From Kiritimatiellia bacterium (lineage in GTDB: Bacteria > Verrucomicrobiota > Kiritimatiellia > PWTM01), in assembly GCA_026417735.1 (NCBI GenBank), contig JAOACR010000023.1, positions 124,001 through 188,000 of the forward strand: a stretch of 64,000 nt of DNA, in the 5' to 3' direction. Each line of letters opens with the position of its first letter. The stretch's first letter is position 1. Of the stretch, positions 1-8,838 are shown piece by piece. The translations under genes and the position numbers were made by a program. The notes beneath the pieces are model-generated. The model ran no database searches. It saw only the letters and a list, made by a program, of their open reading frames with translations, and was not told where the DNA came from.

Positions 1-1915
1 CGCGCGTCGGACGCGGTGCGCCGGCGGCCATCGCCAGGAGCTCGTCGGCGGCCAGGCCGATGCGGATCGGATCGGGGTTGGAGTAGGTCCAGTGCGAGAG
101 CACGTCCACGTCGCCGCCGCTCCCCCACACGCTCGCGACTCGGACGGCGGGATCGTGGAACGTCCAGAAGCCCGCTCGCACGCCGCCCTCGCGCAGGCCG
201 CGCGCGACCGCGGTGTTCAGCGCGTTCCAGCCATCGCCGTGCTTCCACCACCAGCGGAGAAAGGCGAGCGTCGGCTCCTCGTCCGGAACCAGGCGCAGGG
301 GCGGAAAGCCCGGCACCTGATCCCATCGGCGGCCGCTTTTCGTGTGGTTGGTCGGAACCGTGAGAAAACCGGCCTGGCGCGCGGCCTCCCGATCGTGCGG
401 GTGATAACAGATCGTCGCGGCGTCGCGCACCTCGCTGTGCAGCAGCGCCCCCTCGAAGGCGGGGCAGTCGCCCCACGCGCGCGCGACGGCCCGGCCGACG
501 CGCCGGCAATAGTCGGCCATGCCGGGGGCGGCGGCACAGACATTGGGCCGATTGGTGAGCGGTCGGCCGGCGGGATCCACGCGCACACGTGACGGATCGT
601 CCTTCCATACCGAGCCGGGCGAGAGCGACGCGATCAGGCGGAAGTCGTCCGCGAGCGCGACATCGAGCATGTGTCGCGTCAGCGCAACGCGCGCGGGCGC
701 GACGGGCGGAGCATCGTCAGGGGCCGCCCAGAGCGCCTTTGCATCCAACGGGATGCCAAGACAGTGTGTAAAGCCGAGGTCCCGAAGGCGGGGCAGCTCC
801 TTCAACACGTTCTCCGGCGAGTAGATCCCCCACATCACCACCGGCATCCGCGGCGGCCGGCGTGGAACGATCCGTACGACGAGATTCGTCTCCGCGAGTG
901 TCGGTGCCGAATCGGCCAACCGCGCGCGCGCCGTTATCGGGTATGCGTCCGGCCGCCAGTTGGTGGGAACCGGGACCGGCACCGTCCGAACGCCGCCGGG
1001 TTCCAGCGCGGCCACGTCCACCGACACGTTTGAATCAAACGCACGCACCTCCACGCGAATCGAACGCACCACGACGAGCCCCCAGTTCGTCAGCGCCAGG
1101 CGCACCATTGCGTTGCTTTCCCCGCGCACGAAGACCCGGCGCTCGCCCGGCAGCGTCCCCAGGCCAAGACCGGTGATCTCGGGCAGCCCGTGAGCCAGCC
1201 GGACCTGCGCAATTCGTCCGGGAAAAGCGTAGTAGTCACTTCCGAGCCGGTCACCGATCGCCAGAGGGCGGTCGTTAGGGGCAACTCCGCCGCGCTCCGG
1301 ATATGTTTGGCGACCTGCCGGCGAACCGTCTACAAAGAACCAGCCGGTACCGCGCCCATCGTACGCAAACAGGATCTGCCGCCACCGGCCCGCCGCCAGT
1401 TCCACCGGTTCGGAAGTCCAAGACTGTGTCTCCCTACCGAACCCCAGCCGTGCGATCAGCCGTCGAGCACCGGTTCGCTCCGGCGCGGAGATCACCAACT
1501 GGTAACCCGTGTGCGTCGCGTACTTTTTATCCAGCAAAAACACTTCGCCGACGTTCGTCACGCCAGGGGCGGGAGAGATCCACGCCGCGATAGCGAATGG
1601 GCCCGGCGGCGAGAGCACGGGATCCGCCGGAGCCAATGCACCTCCCGGAGTGGAGCGATCCGGCGGACCACGGCGGGGCACGAGACAGCAGCCCAGCTGC
1701 TCGTCGTTGACGATCTCCCCCCCTCGCAGGGAAAGCCGTAGGCCGTGCGGTCCCTCGTCTGCGAGCGGATCCTCCGCCCGCACCAGCCAACCGGCGACCG
1801 GCGACGCACCCGTGAGGTCGATCGGTGCCGTCGCCAAGACCGGGACAGCCCTAGTGGTGCACGCGAGCCAGAGCATCGCAGCATGCACAACAAAGGGGTA
1901 CCGGTCGCGGTTCAT
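1..1915 (-). CDS. secreted LamG-domain protein, glycosidase-like (C-terminus cut by window edge)
   Basis: An uninterrupted frame runs from an ATG at 1915 off the left edge, giving about 638 visible residues. It starts with an export signal (hydrophobic stretch FVVHAAMLWLACT). Residues about 100-242 look like a concanavalin/LamG jelly roll: FAIAAWISP, then GRWRQILFAYDG and GWFFVDG, the usual ligand-binding sandwich strands. From about residue 350 (PPRMPVVMWGIYSPENVL) the pattern resembles the TIM-barrel part of secreted glycoside hydrolase-like proteins, with lines such as LRDLGFTHCLGIPLD. The catalytic residues cannot be assigned because the C-terminus is missing. The start has a good Shine-Dalgarno (GGTGGGAG). 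It lies 15 bp after the nitroreductase stop, so the two are probably co-transcribed. A role in binding or cleaving extracellular glycan is inferred. Confidence 0.75.
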   Translation of the reverse strand, partial: MNRDRYPFVVHAAMLWLACTTRAVPVLATAPIDLTGASPVAGWLVRAEDPLADEGPHGLRLSLRGGEIVNDEQLGCCLVPRRGPPDRSTPGGALAPADPVLSPPGPFAIAAWISPAPGVTNVGEVFLLDKKYATHTGYQLVISAPERTGARRLIARLGFGRETQSWTSEPVELAAGRWRQILFAYDGRGTGWFFVDGSPAGRQTYPERGGVAPNDRPLAIGDRLGSDYYAFPGRIAQVRLAHGLPEITGLGLGTLPGERRVFVRGESNAMVRLALTNWGLVVVRSIRVEVRAFDSNVSVDVAALEPGGVRTVPVPVPTNWRPDAYPITARARLADSAPTLAETNLVVRIVPRRPPRMPVVMWGIYSPENVLKELPRLRDLGFTHCLGIPLDAKALWAAPDDAPPVAPARVALTRHMLDVALADDFRLIASLSPGSVWKDDPSRVRVDPAGRPLTNRPNVCAAAPGMADYCRRVGRAVARAWGDCPAFEGALLHSEVRDAATICYHPHDREAARQAGFLTVPTNHTKSGRRWDQVPGFPPLRLVPDEEPTLAFLRWWWKHGDGWNALNTAVARGLREGGVRAGFWTFHDPAVRVASVWGSGGDVDVLSHWTYSNPDPIRIGLAADELLAMAAGAPRPTR

Positions 1916-1930
1916 CGTCGATCTCCCACC

Positions 1931-2455
1931 TCAGCGCAGCTGTTCCTCGTGCAGCAGGTCGGCCAGCGGACGACGAGGGGGGGAGACCGGCTCCTCCGCT
2001 GGCCATCCGATGGGCAGTACCGCGACCGGCCGTTCGCGGTTGCGCGCGCCAACAAGTTCGGCCACCGTGCGTTCGTCGAACGCGCCGATCCAGCAGCTTC
2101 CCAGCCCTAACGCGGCCGCCGCCAGGTGTGCGTGAGCGCAAGCGATGGTAGCGTCCTGTACGGCGTACAGCTCGGCGCCGCGCTGCCCGTACCTATCGCA
2201 GTTGCGGGCAGGCGCAGCAAGAAACACCAACACCACCGGTGCCTCCGAGATGAACCACTGTTCGAACGCGGCACGCGCCAGAGCCACCCGCCGGGAACGG
2301 CTGCGAATGATGACGATCTCAAAGGCCTGTCGGTTGCCTGCGGATGGCGCCTGTCGGGCCGCCTCAAGCACCTGCGTCAGTAAAGCAGGTGGCACCGCCT
2401 CTGGTCGGAACCGTCGGACCGATCGGCGCTGCGCAAACACTTCGAAAAGGTCCAT
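1931..2455 (-). CDS. nitroreductase family FMN oxidoreductase
   Basis: A 174-residue protein with the nitroreductase/flavin reductase fold. The N-terminal RRSVRRFRPEAVPP gives the Arg-Ser-Arg FMN phosphate contact. It is followed by AARQAPSAGNRQAFEIVII, the conserved AP-S-x-N-x-Q flavin segment. A glycine-rich part (AALGLGSCWIGAF) and the C-terminal LPIGWPAEEP complete the family pattern. The length suits the short monodomain type. Such enzymes reduce nitro compounds, quinones or flavins with NAD(P)H in the cytoplasm; the substrate cannot be told from sequence. It is the first gene of a two-gene minus-strand unit with the LamG protein downstream. Confidence 0.88.
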   Translation of the reverse strand: MDLFEVFAQRRSVRRFRPEAVPPALLTQVLEAARQAPSAGNRQAFEIVIIRSRSRRVALARAAFEQWFISEAPVVLVFLAAPARNCDRYGQRGAELYAVQDATIACAHAHLAAAALGLGSCWIGAFDERTVAELVGARNRERPVAVLPIGWPAEEPVSPPRRPLADLLHEEQLR

Positions 2456-2857
2456 GGTTCGTTCACTTTATCGGCTGCGGCACCGCCCGCCAATCTCGAA
2501 GGGCGGCAACCGGCTCTCCAACAACGTCCAACGACGGCGCCGCCAATTGATAACACCCTCACGGACAAGCAATCGGGAATCCCGGCAAGCTGGCGCCACA
2601 CTCTCGCGTGCTTGTCCGCCGGCCACCACGAGGCCGCGCCTCCTGCGGGCTTTATTTGGCGATCCGCGTTCTCGGCCACGCTCAAACGGCACAACTCCGG
2701 CTCGGCGTGATGCGGCCCGCGTTGGAGCGCGCCCTCCAGCCAGCCGGCGGTCGCAATAGCTGTCCCGGCGCACCGCCCCTTTGTAGGGGTGGGGATACAC
2801 CTAGCACCCTAGATTGCCGTGGAATGACGCCGGACAAGAGCACGAGCAGCGCCTTCT
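2456..2857. other. 402-bp non-coding gap between nitroreductase and ssb
   Basis: I find no convincing coding frame, tRNA, tmRNA, SRP RNA or RNase P signature here. It would hold the nitroreductase promoter and the 3' end of the ssb transcript. The one clear element is a short hairpin at 2773-2792. Confidence 0.5.
2773..2792 (-). terminator. hairpin downstream of ssb, possible terminator
   Basis: CCGCCCCT and AGGGGTGG form an 8-bp stem (one G-U) around a TTGT loop, 65 bp beyond the ssb stop. There is no following T-tract, so intrinsic termination is uncertain. Confidence 0.35.
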
Positions 2858-3328
2858 TTAGTTGCGAGGTGTCGGCGGACACGTCGCTGGGGTTGCGCCC
2901 GAAGAGCGCTCACGGGTTGCAGCGGCTGGCGCTGGAACGGAGCCGGTCAACGCGGACGCCATCTGTCCGGCGGGATTCGCCCCACCGTTATGCTTGGGAC
3001 GATCCAGGAACTGCACCCTTTCCGCAACCACCCGCAGTCGGCTGTGAGAGCGACCCTGCTCATCCGTCCACTGGTCGGTCGCCAGCCGTCCTTCGACCAA
3101 CACGCAGGCTCCTTTGCGGAGATAACGGCCGCAGGCGTCGGCGCTACGCTGCCAAACGGTCACGTCCACAAAACAGGTGCGCGTGGTCTCCCGCCCCTCA
3201 GCGGTGCGGTGACGCTCATTGATCGCAACGCCGAGATCCGCGACCGACATGCCGTTGCCAGCGGTGCGCAAGCGGGGATCGCGGGTGAGTCGACCGGCCA
3301 GCACCACGAGGTTCATCGTTGTCATCAT
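2858..3328 (-). CDS. ssb: single-stranded DNA-binding protein, no acidic C-terminal tip
   Basis: A 156-residue SSB that coats single-stranded DNA in replication, recombination and repair. The OB fold spans about residues 5-110: NLVVLAGRLTRDPRLR, then TCFVDVTVWQRSADACGRYL and KGACVLVEGRLATDQW, close to the bacterial consensus. The start at 3328 (second ATG at 3325) is chosen because GAAAGGA lies just upstream. The tail is a short Pro/Ala/Thr-rich linker ending TCPPTPRN and lacks the DDDIPF-type acidic tip that recruits partner proteins. Reading the other two frames beyond the stop does not recover one. It is divergent from the two-component genes and not linked to rpsF or rpsR, the usual neighbours. 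It may be a second, specialised SSB. Confidence 0.92.
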   Translation of the reverse strand: MMTTMNLVVLAGRLTRDPRLRTAGNGMSVADLGVAINERHRTAEGRETTRTCFVDVTVWQRSADACGRYLRKGACVLVEGRLATDQWTDEQGRSHSRLRVVAERVQFLDRPKHNGGANPAGQMASALTGSVPAPAAATRERSSGATPATCPPTPRN

Positions 3329-3468
3329 CGCATCCTTTCGCTTTGGCGCTGACCGTAATGGCCGGCGCCACCGAACGATGGAAGGCGCAGCGCCGGAAAA
3401 TTTCCGCGGCGGCGTCATCACCGCCTTCCGCCCGCCCCCGGAAGACAGACCGATGGTGCGGAAGCCGG

Positions 3469-3497
3469 TTGACAGGTTCCCGGTCAAATCGAATGCT
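3469..3497 (+). promoter_or_regulatory. candidate promoter for the two-component operon
   Basis: A perfect -35 TTGACA (3469-3474) is followed by 17 bp and AATGCT (3492-3497, 3 of 6 to consensus). The segment also holds a TTGAC-N9-GTCAA inverted repeat, which could be a regulator site. The predicted leader to the ATG at 3606 is about 100 nt. Confidence 0.35.
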
Positions 3498-3605
3498 CAC
3501 AATTACCAAACAAGAGGTTGATCGGGCCGGGCGCACGCTAGATTTGGCCCGGTTCGGATCAGACCCCGACAGGAACGAACGTGAGCCGGCCACTTCGCAG
3601 GGCGT

Positions 3606-4292
3606 ATGGCGAGAGAACACATTCTGGTGGTAGAAGACGACGAGGACATCCAGGAGCTCCTTCGCTACAACCTTGAGCGAGAGGGCTACCGCGTGACGAT
3701 CGTCGCGGATGGCGACACCGCGCTGCAACGCGCCCGAGAGGGCGGATTCGATCTGGTGTTGCTCGACCTGATGCTGCCGGGCGTGGACGGAATGGAAGTG
3801 GCGCGGATGCTGCAGGCGGACGGGCGCACCTGCACGCTGCCGATCATCATGCTGACCGCGCGGGGCGACGAGAGCGACATCGTCTCCGGCCTTCGGCTTG
3901 GCGCGGAGGATTACATCACCAAGCCGTTCAACACGAAGGTGCTGCTGGCGCGCATTCGCAACGTGTTCCGCCGGCGGCAGCGCTTGGCGATGAGCGACGA
4001 ACCGATCGCGGTGGGTGACTTCCGCATCCATCCGGGTCGGCGCGAGGTGACGATCAAGGGCAAGCCGGTGGAACTGACGGCGACCGAATTCGGGATTCTG
4101 AGGTTCCTCGCGTCGAAACCGGGATGGGTGTTCACCCGAGACCAGATCGTCGACGCCGTGAAGGGGACGGATTATCCCGTCACCGCCCGTTCGGTGGACG
4201 TCCAGATGGTGAATCTCCGCCGCAAGCTGGGACGGTATGCGGAGTGGCTTGAGACAGTCCGGGGGGTGGGGTACCGTTTCCGTGAGAGTTGA
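3606..4292 (+). CDS. OmpR/PhoB-type response regulator
   Basis: A 228-residue winged-helix response regulator. The receiver domain (about 1-120) starts ILVVEDDEDIQELL with the acidic DD pair. It has the phosphoacceptor Asp in LVLLDLMLPGVDG, the Thr in IIMLTARGDESD and the Lys in EDYITKPFN. The C-terminal Trans_Reg_C domain (about 130-226) carries VELTATEFGILRFLASKPG and the SVDVQMVNLRRKLG recognition helix, ending in ETVRGVGYRFRES. This is the PhoB subgroup. Its stop overlaps the kinase start (TGATG), so the two proteins form one translationally coupled pair. Phosphate control is plausible from the PhoR-like partner, but no pst or phoU gene is present to support it. Confidence 0.93.
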   Translation: MAREHILVVEDDEDIQELLRYNLEREGYRVTIVADGDTALQRAREGGFDLVLLDLMLPGVDGMEVARMLQADGRTCTLPIIMLTARGDESDIVSGLRLGAEDYITKPFNTKVLLARIRNVFRRRQRLAMSDEPIAVGDFRIHPGRREVTIKGKPVELTATEFGILRFLASKPGWVFTRDQIVDAVKGTDYPVTARSVDVQMVNLRRKLGRYAEWLETVRGVGYRFRES

Positions 4293-6130
4293 TGCCCTCG
4301 CGAGGGATTCTGGTCCGGTTGCTCGTGCCGCTCTGCGCGGTTGCCTCGCTTGCCGCTTTGCTGACGGGGTGGTGGCTGGCTCGCGCTCTCCAGCGACTGC
4401 ATGAGGAAAATGCATTCCAGCGGCTGATTGCGGAAAGCCGATATCTCGAGTCGCTGTTTTTTTCTGATCGTTTTGACCGCCCGGACGTTTCGGCGGCCCG
4501 TGATTTGGTCCGTCTCGCGCGCTCCATTTCGACGGACACGCACGTGACGGTGATCGGCCCCGACGGCACGGTTTGGGCGGACTCTGCGGCGAATCCTGCG
4601 CAAATGCCACCCCACGGCGGTCGCCTCGAAGTGGCCGCCGCTCTTGCTGGCCAGATTGGCCGTGCAGTGCGCCAGAGTGACACCACGGGCGTGAAGATGA
4701 TGTATGTGGCCCGACCTCTGCAGCTGGGCGGGCGTGTGATTGGCGTACTGCGAACTGCGATCCCGCTGACCGTATTGGAAGGAGATTTCCGCGCGGTTTC
4801 TCGCCGTCTTGTTGCGGCAGGCGCCGCGCTGTTACTGGCGGTGATGGCCACCGCCGCCGTGATCGCGGTTCGTCTGCAGCGGCCGCTGGCGACGCTCACG
4901 ACGGTCGCCCGCGCCCTCGCGACGGGCGATCTTTCGAGCCGGGCACCTCGTTCGGGCTGCGCTGAGACGGACACGCTGGCCGACGCGCTCAACCACATGG
5001 CCGCGGAACTGCAGCAACGGATCCTTCTGGCGGAGTCTCAACAGCGCGAAATGGAGACGATGCTCGAGAGTCTCACCGAGGGCGTGATCGCGATCGACAC
5101 CGCCGAGCGGTTGCTGTTCGGCAATCGTCGCGCGGCGGACATCCTCGGTACGCGGCTGCGACGCGGCGCCGACCTCCGCGAAACCGTCCGGCTGGTGGAG
5201 CTCCAGCAGATCCTCGTCCGAGCGCTGCGCGAAGGTACGGCTGCCGAGGCGGGCGTCTCGCTGACCGATGGGCGGACCCAGCGGTTCCTCCACGGCCGGG
5301 CCGCCCCGCTCACTGACCCCGTCGGGGGGATCCGCGGCGCGGTGATGGTGTTGAACGACCTCACCGAAATGAACCGGCTGCTGACGCTGCGGCGCGAGTT
5401 CGTAGCGAACGTCACCCATGAGTTGCAGACGCCGCTGACGACGATTCGCGGCTTCCTTGAGACGCTAACCGACCCGCAGCGACCCTCGCCGGAAGATCAG
5501 CAGCGCTTCCTGCAGATTGCACTGCGTCAAACGCGGCGGCTCCAGCGACTGGTGGAAGACCTGATGGAGCTGGCGCGTTTGGATCAGGCGGCAGAGCAGT
5601 CGGTTTTGCGGCCGGTGCCCACCACCAGCGGCGCGATTGCGAACGATGCCGCCGAAGCCTGCGCCGCGCTCGCGGCCGAGAGAAACATTCGCATCGAGGT
5701 GCGCGGCCCGCCCGATCTCGCCTTTCAGGCCGACGCTGACCTCGTCACCCGGGCGCTCGTCAACCTTCTCGACAATGCGATCAAGTACAGTCCGCCGGGC
5801 GGAACCGTGGAGCTGGCATGCCGTCCGGAGGACGGATTCATCGTCTGGAGCGTGACGGACCACGGGCCCGGTATCGAGGCGGTGCACCTGCCACGGCTGT
5901 TTGAGCGCTTCTACCGCGTGGACAAGAGCCGCAGCCGCCGCGAGGGTGGGACTGGCCTGGGCCTTGCGATCGTGAAGCACATTGTGCTCGCACACGGCGG
6001 GACGGTCGGCGTGGAGAGCGAAGTGGGACGGGGCAGTTGCTTCTGGTTTCGACTGCCCCGGACGCCGACCTCGCCGAACGCAAGCCGACTGGCGGACGGC
6101 ACGGTCGGCAGCGCCGCGGCGCAGAGCTAG
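4292..6130 (+). CDS. PhoR-like sensor histidine kinase with PAS domain
   Basis: A 612-residue inner-membrane kinase. The ATG at 4292 overlaps the regulator stop as TGATG and is preferred to the TTG three bases earlier. One membrane helix spans about residues 7-28. A periplasmic sensor of about 140 residues follows, then a second helix (AAGAALLLAVMATAAVIAV, about 175-194) and a HAMP linker. A PAS-like module (about 255-355) holds TEGVIAIDTAERLLFGNRRA. The HisKA H-box FVANVTHELQTPLTTIRGF has phospho-His at about 376. The catalytic domain shows the N-box VNLLDNAIKY, DHGPGIE, the F-box LFERFYRVD and GGTGLGLAIVKHI. The domain order matches PhoR/PhoP kinases. Its stop codon shares four bases (CTAG) with the convergent topoisomerase gene. 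Confidence 0.93.
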   Translation: MPSRGILVRLLVPLCAVASLAALLTGWWLARALQRLHEENAFQRLIAESRYLESLFFSDRFDRPDVSAARDLVRLARSISTDTHVTVIGPDGTVWADSAANPAQMPPHGGRLEVAAALAGQIGRAVRQSDTTGVKMMYVARPLQLGGRVIGVLRTAIPLTVLEGDFRAVSRRLVAAGAALLLAVMATAAVIAVRLQRPLATLTTVARALATGDLSSRAPRSGCAETDTLADALNHMAAELQQRILLAESQQREMETMLESLTEGVIAIDTAERLLFGNRRAADILGTRLRRGADLRETVRLVELQQILVRALREGTAAEAGVSLTDGRTQRFLHGRAAPLTDPVGGIRGAVMVLNDLTEMNRLLTLRREFVANVTHELQTPLTTIRGFLETLTDPQRPSPEDQQRFLQIALRQTRRLQRLVEDLMELARLDQAAEQSVLRPVPTTSGAIANDAAEACAALAAERNIRIEVRGPPDLAFQADADLVTRALVNLLDNAIKYSPPGGTVELACRPEDGFIVWSVTDHGPGIEAVHLPRLFERFYRVDKSRSRREGGTGLGLAIVKHIVLAHGGTVGVESEVGRGSCFWFRLPRTPTSPNASRLADGTVGSAAAQS

Positions 6131-7287
6131 GGCAGAAAGTTTTGGCGCTTCAGCTTGTCGGGCAGATAGACCTCCATCACGTGGTTCAGACCATGCTTCG
6201 CGAACGCCTGCTGTTCCACGCGGACACCCATCTCCAGCATTTGGGTCAGCGCGGCCTGCCAGGGAGGGTGATGCCGGATGAAGGGGTCGTTCTTCAGCGC
6301 GTCGCGCGCGCGCTTCACGTCGGCCTCTTCGAGCGGATGCGTCGCGTCCTCGAGATCGTAGTCCAGGATGTCCTGCGGCGTCACGCCGAGATAGCGCGCC
6401 TGTGGCACGCAGAACAGCCGGTTGATGTGCGCGGCCTGACCGCTGCCACACTTCAGCGTACGGTAGATGTTGCAGTAGCCATACGGATCACCGTCGGTGA
6501 AGGCCAACACGGGTAGCCGCGTGGCGTCGGCCAGACGGCGAACAAACCGGCGGCATGCGCGGGTGGGTACCCCGCTCATCGAGATCAGGATGCACCGGGC
6601 AGCTTCGTACCATCGATGATGCACGAGGCGCTGAAACAGCGAAGCGGTTTCGACCACCAGCACCCATTTCGCCCGGGTCTCAAACTCTAGATGTTCCACC
6701 CGCGACGGTATGCTCCAAGCGCCCGTGCCCAGCTGCGTGCAGTCAATCCGGATCGGCCGGCCGCTGCGTGGGTCGCGGTCCACCACCACCAGCGGACCGC
6801 ACACCTCGCCGCCGCGCTCCTCCGGAATGTAGCCGAGCACCTCACGGTTGACACCCAGCATCGCCTCGATGTCGTCCAGAAGGCTGTCGCTTTCGCTCTG
6901 GTTTTCAAAGCGGCATTCGCCCCAGCTCTTGCTGTTGTAGTAGACCTCGCGCTTGCCCGCGATATCGTCGCGGTCGAGCAAGTCCAGCTTCGTGGTCGCC
7001 AGCAGCCGCATGGACTGCGCAAAGGTCTTCACAGTGCCGACCGACAGGGTACGCGTCGCCATCCGGCCCAGCATTTCCAGATGGCCGGTCTTCGGATCGT
7101 ATCGCACGTTCGAGAGCGCCCGCACCGGGAATCGCAGCTGCGGACGACGGTGACGGCGCAGGATGTCATCGCGAACCTCCGCGGCGACGCGCACGATACG
7201 GCGCGCAGCCTCCGCGCGATCGGCCGCGGTGACTTCGCCACCGGCCGGCGGTGACAGCGTCCGGGACGACCTGGATCTTCGGCCCAT
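6127..7287 (-). CDS. top6A: DNA topoisomerase VI subunit A (Spo11-like)
   Basis: A 386-residue subunit with the full archaeal Topo VI-A architecture. The winged-helix (CAP-like) domain includes PVRALSNVRYDPKTG. It carries the catalytic tyrosine in KREVYYNSK (Tyr116/117), which makes the 5' phosphotyrosyl bond. The Toprim domain supplies metal ligands Glu213 (WVLVVETASLFQRL) and Asp265/Asp267 (LAFTDGDPYGY). The C-terminal ADVKRARDALKNDPF and QMLEMGVRVEQQAF match archaeal sequences such as that of Methanocaldococcus as I remember them. Topo VI normally works as A2B2 with an ATPase B subunit. No B gene lies beside it: rpmE diverges directly upstream. A GAGGTG Shine-Dalgarno supports the start. 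It is unusual in bacteria and probably acquired by transfer. Confidence 0.92.
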   Translation of the reverse strand: MGRRSRSSRTLSPPAGGEVTAADRAEAARRIVRVAAEVRDDILRRHRRPQLRFPVRALSNVRYDPKTGHLEMLGRMATRTLSVGTVKTFAQSMRLLATTKLDLLDRDDIAGKREVYYNSKSWGECRFENQSESDSLLDDIEAMLGVNREVLGYIPEERGGEVCGPLVVVDRDPRSGRPIRIDCTQLGTGAWSIPSRVEHLEFETRAKWVLVVETASLFQRLVHHRWYEAARCILISMSGVPTRACRRFVRRLADATRLPVLAFTDGDPYGYCNIYRTLKCGSGQAAHINRLFCVPQARYLGVTPQDILDYDLEDATHPLEEADVKRARDALKNDPFIRHHPPWQAALTQMLEMGVRVEQQAFAKHGLNHVMEVYLPDKLKRQNFLP

Positions 7288-7387
7288 TGGAGCACCTCAC
7301 TCGATGAGCTCCACAGCCTATCGGCTTTTCGCGCACGCGCCAGCCGGACCGCCTTGCCACAGCTCGGTGGCCCGCCGCTGACCGCGC

Positions 7388-7416
7388 TTGCCGGTTCAAG
7401 GCCGCGGCAGTAAAGT
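7388..7416 (+). promoter_or_regulatory. candidate rpmE promoter
   Basis: TTGCCG (7388-7393), 17 bp, TAAAGT (7411-7416); each hexamer matches consensus at 4 of 6. The predicted start point is near 7423, about 40 nt before rpmE. Confidence 0.4.
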
Positions 7417-7461
7417 GAACGTTTGCGCCGGTGCAGCCGGTCGCAGCAGCTGGACCTGACC

Positions 7462-7671
7462 ATGAAAAAGGATATTCACCCAGAGTACGGGCCCGCGACG
7501 ATCACCTGTGCCTGCGGCAACCGAGTGGAAACGCGCTCCACCGTGCGGGAAATGCACATCAACACGTGCTCCCGCTGCCATCCGTTCTTCTCCGGCCAGG
7601 CGAAGTTGATCGACACCGAGGGGCGCGTGGACCGTTTCCGCAAGCGCTACGGTACGGCGAAGACCAGCTAG
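7462..7671 (+). CDS. rpmE: 50S ribosomal protein L31, zinc-binding form
   Basis: A 69-residue L31 of the C+ type. The four zinc cysteines are visible in ITCACGN and NTCSRCHPFF, and MKKDIHPEYGPATI is the classic N-terminus. It sits on the central protuberance of the large subunit, bridging to the 30S head, and its zinc can serve as a reserve. The ATG at 7462 is chosen because the family begins MKxxIHP; the upstream in-frame codons encode an unrelated Arg-rich extension. It is followed by a terminator and then prfA-prmC, a common bacterial gene order. Confidence 0.96.
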   Translation: MKKDIHPEYGPATITCACGNRVETRSTVREMHINTCSRCHPFFSGQAKLIDTEGRVDRFRKRYGTAKTS

Positions 7672-7685
7672 CGCTGCGGTTCCGA

Positions 7686-7736
7686 CCGGGGCCGGGCGGG
7701 GCGTGTCGGCAGCCCCGGCGGCCCCGGCCCGTTTTT
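7686..7736 (+). terminator. intrinsic terminator between rpmE and prfA
   Basis: A strong GC hairpin pairs CCGGGGCC (7686-7693) with GGCCCCGG (7720-7727), and inside it GGGGC (7698-7702) with GCCCC (7712-7716). A five-T run follows at 7732-7736. It may allow partial read-through into prfA five bases later. Confidence 0.65.
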
Positions 7737-7740
7737 GGCG

Positions 7741-8838
7741 ATGATTCCCGAGCATCTTCTGCAATCGCTCCGCCGCCAGCGCGACGAGCTCGCCGCCGAG
7801 CTCGGCCGGCCCGGCGCCGCCACATCGGCCTCGCGTTACCGCCGGCTCATTGCCGACCACGCGCGCCTGCAGCGGATCTGCGAGCTGGCCGAACGGCGGG
7901 ACGCGCTGTCGCGGGAGCGCGACGAGGCGCGCCGGCTGGCCGAGGACCCCGCCGGTGAGCCGGAACTCCGTGAGCTGGCGACCGCCGACGTCGAGCGGCT
8001 CAGTGGACAACTGGCGGACACCGAGCGCCAGATCGTCGAAGCCATGGCGCCACCGCCCGAGTCGGACGAGCGCAACGTGATCATGGAGATCCGCGCCGGC
8101 ACCGGCGGGGAGGAGGCGGCGCTGTTCGCGGCCGACCTGTTTCGAATGTACTCCCGTTACGCGGACCGGAAAGGATGGCGGGTCAGCGTGCTGGACGTCA
8201 GCGCCTCGGACATCGGCGGCTACAAGGAGATCATCTTTTCCGTCGAGGGTCCCGGTGCACACGGCTGGCTCCGTTTCGAGAGCGGCACACATCGCGTGCA
8301 GCGCATACCGGTGACCGAACAGCAAGGACGCATTCACACGTCCACCGCCACCGTCGCGGTGCTGCCAGAAGCGGAGGAGATCGACGAGATCGCCATTGCA
8401 CCCGACGAGATCCGGATGGATCTGTTCCGGGCGTCTGGTGCGGGCGGGCAAAAGGTGAACAAGACCGAGTCCGCCGTGCGCCTCACCCACCTGCCGACCG
8501 GCATCGTGGTGCAGTGTCAAGATGAGCGGTCCCAAACGCGTAACAAGGAGAAAGCGATGCGGGTGCTCCGCGCCCGGTTGCTGGATTTGAAACTCCGCGA
8601 CGAGGCCGCACGGCGCTCGGACGCTCGCCGCGCGCAGATCGGCAGCGGCGACCGCAGCGAGCGCATCCGCACCTACAACTTTCCGCAAAGCCGCGTCACC
8701 GATCACCGCATCAATTACACCACCCATCGGCTGCCGGAGATTCTCGACGGCGACCTCGACGAACTGATCGGTGAGCTGCGGCGCCGCGACCACGATGAGC
8801 GGATTCGACGCGCGCTGGAGGAGCTGGTCAGGACATGA
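7741..8838 (+). CDS. prfA: peptide chain release factor 1
   Basis: A 365-residue class I release factor that reads UAA and UAG and triggers peptidyl-tRNA hydrolysis on the ribosome. The GGQ catalytic motif appears in [20 protein letters not shown]. The flanking blocks [38 protein letters not shown] and [13 protein letters not shown]-like ending ([17 protein letters not shown]) are the RF1/RF2 core. The position in front of prmC, the absence of a programmed frameshift and the RF1-type [12 protein letters not shown] block favour RF1. ATG 7741 is preferred to a TTG two codons upstream that lies inside the terminator T-run. The stop overlaps prmC by ATGA. Confidence 0.95.
   Translation: MIPEHLLQSLRRQRDELAAELGRPGAATSASRYRRLIADHARLQRICELAERRDALSRERDEARRLAEDPAGEPELRELATADVERLSGQLADTERQIVEAMAPPPESDERNVIMEIRAGTGGEEAALFAADLFRMYSRYADRKGWRVSVLDVSASDIGGYKEIIFSVEGPGAHGWLRFESGTHRVQRIPVTEQQGRIHTSTATVAVLPEAEEIDEIAIAPDEIRMDLFRASGAGGQKVNKTESAVRLTHLPTGIVVQCQDERSQTRNKEKAMRVLRARLLDLKLRDEAARRSDARRAQIGSGDRSERIRTYNFPQSRVTDHRINYTTHRLPEILDGDLDELIGELRRRDHDERIRRALEELVRT

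Noticed and set aside
2456-2857. Possible SRP RNA, 6S RNA or tmRNA in the gap before ssb
   Set aside because: No conserved core of any of these RNAs was found; only a short hairpin is clear.
3216-4610. 464-codon minus-strand frame opposite the response regulator
   Set aside because: It overlaps ssb and the regulator and has no domain signature.
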